Source: Microcoleaceae cyanobacterium UBA11344
GTDB taxonomy: Bacteria > Cyanobacteriota > Cyanobacteriia > Cyanobacteriales > Microcoleaceae
Reading direction: 5' to 3'
Length of the DNA stretch: 6,590 nucleotides
NCBI GenBank assembly: GCA_003483675.1
Contig: DMYK01000040.1
Coordinates: 1 to 6,590, forward strand
The translations under genes were made by a program, and so were the position numbers. This document shows, in pieces, positions 5,510 to 6,590 of this stretch. A model generated the notes under the pieces. It ran no database searches. It was given only the letters and a program-made list of their open reading frames with translations, and was not told the DNA's origin. The first letter of the stretch is position 1; every line of letters begins with the position of its first letter.

Positions 5510-6590
5510 TCGCCCAACTCAACCCATTTAGAAGCTTATGCCAAACACTAACTAAAAGACTGCTACCTCTCCTGCTTAGTGTGTTGGCTTCTCTTGCTGT
5601 TTTACTGACGTGGCAACAGCTAACGATTAACGAAGAAGTTCATATCGAACAGTTAACTCAGCAAGAAGCCAATGCGATCGAGCTACAACTGAGCAAAGAA
5701 TTGTCAAGCCGGATGCTGACACTTCAGCAAATGGCAAATCGCTGGCAAGTGAGTGGTGGTACTGGAAAGGATCTTTGGGAAGCCGATGCTGCCGCCTATA
5801 TACATAATTTCTATGGTTATCAGGCCATTGAGTGGGTAGATCCATCTTTTAAAGTCCGGTGGATTGTGCCACTGGCGGGAAATGAGGCAGCACAAAACTT
5901 AGATTTGAGTCGAGAACCCCGTCGCCAAATCGCTTTGCAGGTGGCTCGCGATTTGCGCGAAATTGTCCTAACACACAATATTTCACTCCCTCAAATGGGT
6001 AAAGGATTTCTCGCAATTTTTCCTTTATTTGTGAGCGATCGCTTTGATGGGTTTATTGTCGGAGTCTTTCAGTTTCAAACTCTATTTGACAGTATCTTGA
6101 GAGTGCCACCTGGTTACAAAGTGGCTATCTACGATCGCACAGATTTGATCTACAGCCAGAATCTCCCATCTCAACCTTCACTACAGAAAACGGTTGTAGT
6201 TAAAACATGGCGTGCAGACTGGCGGGTAGAGGTTTTCCCCACTCCAGAATTAATAGCAAAAGTGAAATCTTCTTTACCCATCGTTGTGCTAATTGGCGGC
6301 TTAGTTTTAGTTTGGCTCTTTGGATTAGTCGTGTATCTGGTACAAGTAAGTTATTGCCAAATTCACGAAGTTAAGAAAGCGAATCATCAGTTGCAATGGG
6401 AAATTTACCAGCGACAACAGGTAGAAATTGAGAACGCTAGACTAGCTGCGATCGTGGAAACTTCGGAAGATGCCATTCTCAGCAAAGATTTAGAGGGTTT
6501 AGTAACAAGCTGGAATTTAGGGGCCGAGCGAATTTTTGGTTACACGGAAATCGAAATGCTCGGACAATCCGGGACAAAACTGATTCCAGC
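5503..6590 (+). CDS. Membrane sensor protein with CHASE and PAS domains (3' end outside window)
   Basis: The frame is open to the window end, giving 362 residues of an incomplete protein. A short N-terminal cytoplasmic segment with basic residues (Arg10, Lys18, Arg19) precedes a transmembrane helix at about 20-38. The region at about 45-250 is extracytoplasmic and matches a CHASE domain: AIEWVDPSF, a central LSREPRRQIAL segment, and GFLAIFPLF followed by FDGFIVGVFQF. A second helix lies at about 258-281. A coiled-coil linker with RQQVEIENARL leads to a PAS domain start (AAIVETSEDAILSKDLEGLV, then SWNLGAERIFGYT). CHASE domains sense small extracellular molecules in kinases and cyclic-nucleotide or di-GMP enzymes (established knowledge). 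The output domain is beyond the window; a histidine kinase or GGDEF/EAL enzyme would both fit. The ATG at 5503 is chosen because an in-frame stop lies at 5485-5487. It has no clear Shine-Dalgarno sequence and sits in a predicted hairpin. Confidence 0.92.
   Translation, partial: MAIAQLNPFRSLCQTLTKRLLPLLLSVLASLAVLLTWQQLTINEEVHIEQLTQQEANAIELQLSKELSSRMLTLQQMANRWQVSGGTGKDLWEADAAAYIHNFYGYQAIEWVDPSFKVRWIVPLAGNEAAQNLDLSREPRRQIALQVARDLREIVLTHNISLPQMGKGFLAIFPLFVSDRFDGFIVGVFQFQTLFDSILRVPPGYKVAIYDRTDLIYSQNLPSQPSLQKTVVVKTWRADWRVEVFPTPELIAKVKSSLPIVVLIGGLVLVWLFGLVVYLVQVSYCQIHEVKKANHQLQWEIYQRQQVEIENARLAAIVETSEDAILSKDLEGLVTSWNLGAERIFGYTEIEMLGQSGTKLIP

Larger units (their letters stand above)
299..6042. repeat. 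HIP1 octamers GCGATCGC, nine dispersed copies
   Basis: Exact copies start at 299, 848, 1256, 1819, 2710, 3228, 3329, 3960 and 6035. All lie inside coding regions. This highly iterated palindrome is a hallmark of many cyanobacterial genomes and is the main evidence for the host group. The entry spans from the first to the last copy; the sequence between them is not repeat. Confidence 0.95.

Overview
This window looks like a chromosomal segment from a cyanobacterium, probably a filamentous one. Nine exact copies of the HIP1 octamer GCGATCGC occur in 6.6 kb (starts at 299, 848, 1256, 1819, 2710, 3228, 3329, 3960 and 6035), where chance would give about one per 65 kb. There is also a heptameric tandem repeat of the STRR type known from filamentous cyanobacteria, dispersed palindromes in the intergenic DNA, and a multi-GAF/PAS kinase of typical cyanobacterial build. 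All genes I can support are on the plus strand, and nearly all encode signal transduction proteins.

Layout. (1) 1-684: the C-terminal kinase core of a histidine kinase whose sensor half lies upstream of the window. (2) 674-1126: a small Rcp1-like response regulator overlapping the kinase by 11 bp, probably its direct partner. (3) 1173-4367: a 1064-residue hybrid kinase with the order receiver, GAF, PAS, GAF, PAS, HisKA, HATPase. Its first GAF domain carries both the CH cysteine and a DPC motif expected of a bilin-binding, two-cysteine cyanobacteriochrome. (4) 4368-4527: intergenic DNA with two palindromic elements and a heptamer repeat running up to the next start codon. (5) 4528-4905: a stand-alone receiver protein. 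(6) 4906-5168: intergenic DNA with a long imperfect palindrome. (7) 5169-5360: a 63-residue protein with a CxxC-x16-CxxC zinc-ribbon pattern. (8) 5503 to the end: the N-terminal part of a membrane sensor with a CHASE domain between two transmembrane helices, followed by the start of a PAS domain.

How the genes may work together (inference). The first three genes are tightly spaced and probably co-transcribed. The first kinase would phosphorylate the Rcp-like regulator. The hybrid kinase could receive phosphate on its N-terminal receiver and pass phosphate to another receiver, with the single-domain regulator at 4528 as a candidate. None of the regulators carries a DNA-binding or enzymatic output domain, so the cluster looks like a phosphorelay acting through protein contacts, possibly under light control. 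The CHASE sensor is separated by non-coding DNA and may be an independent unit. I see no mobile element, CRISPR array, tRNA or rRNA. No wholly new system is evident; the most interesting points are the candidate two-cysteine photosensor domain, the zinc-ribbon mini-protein, and a predicted hairpin that would bury the start codon of the CHASE gene.
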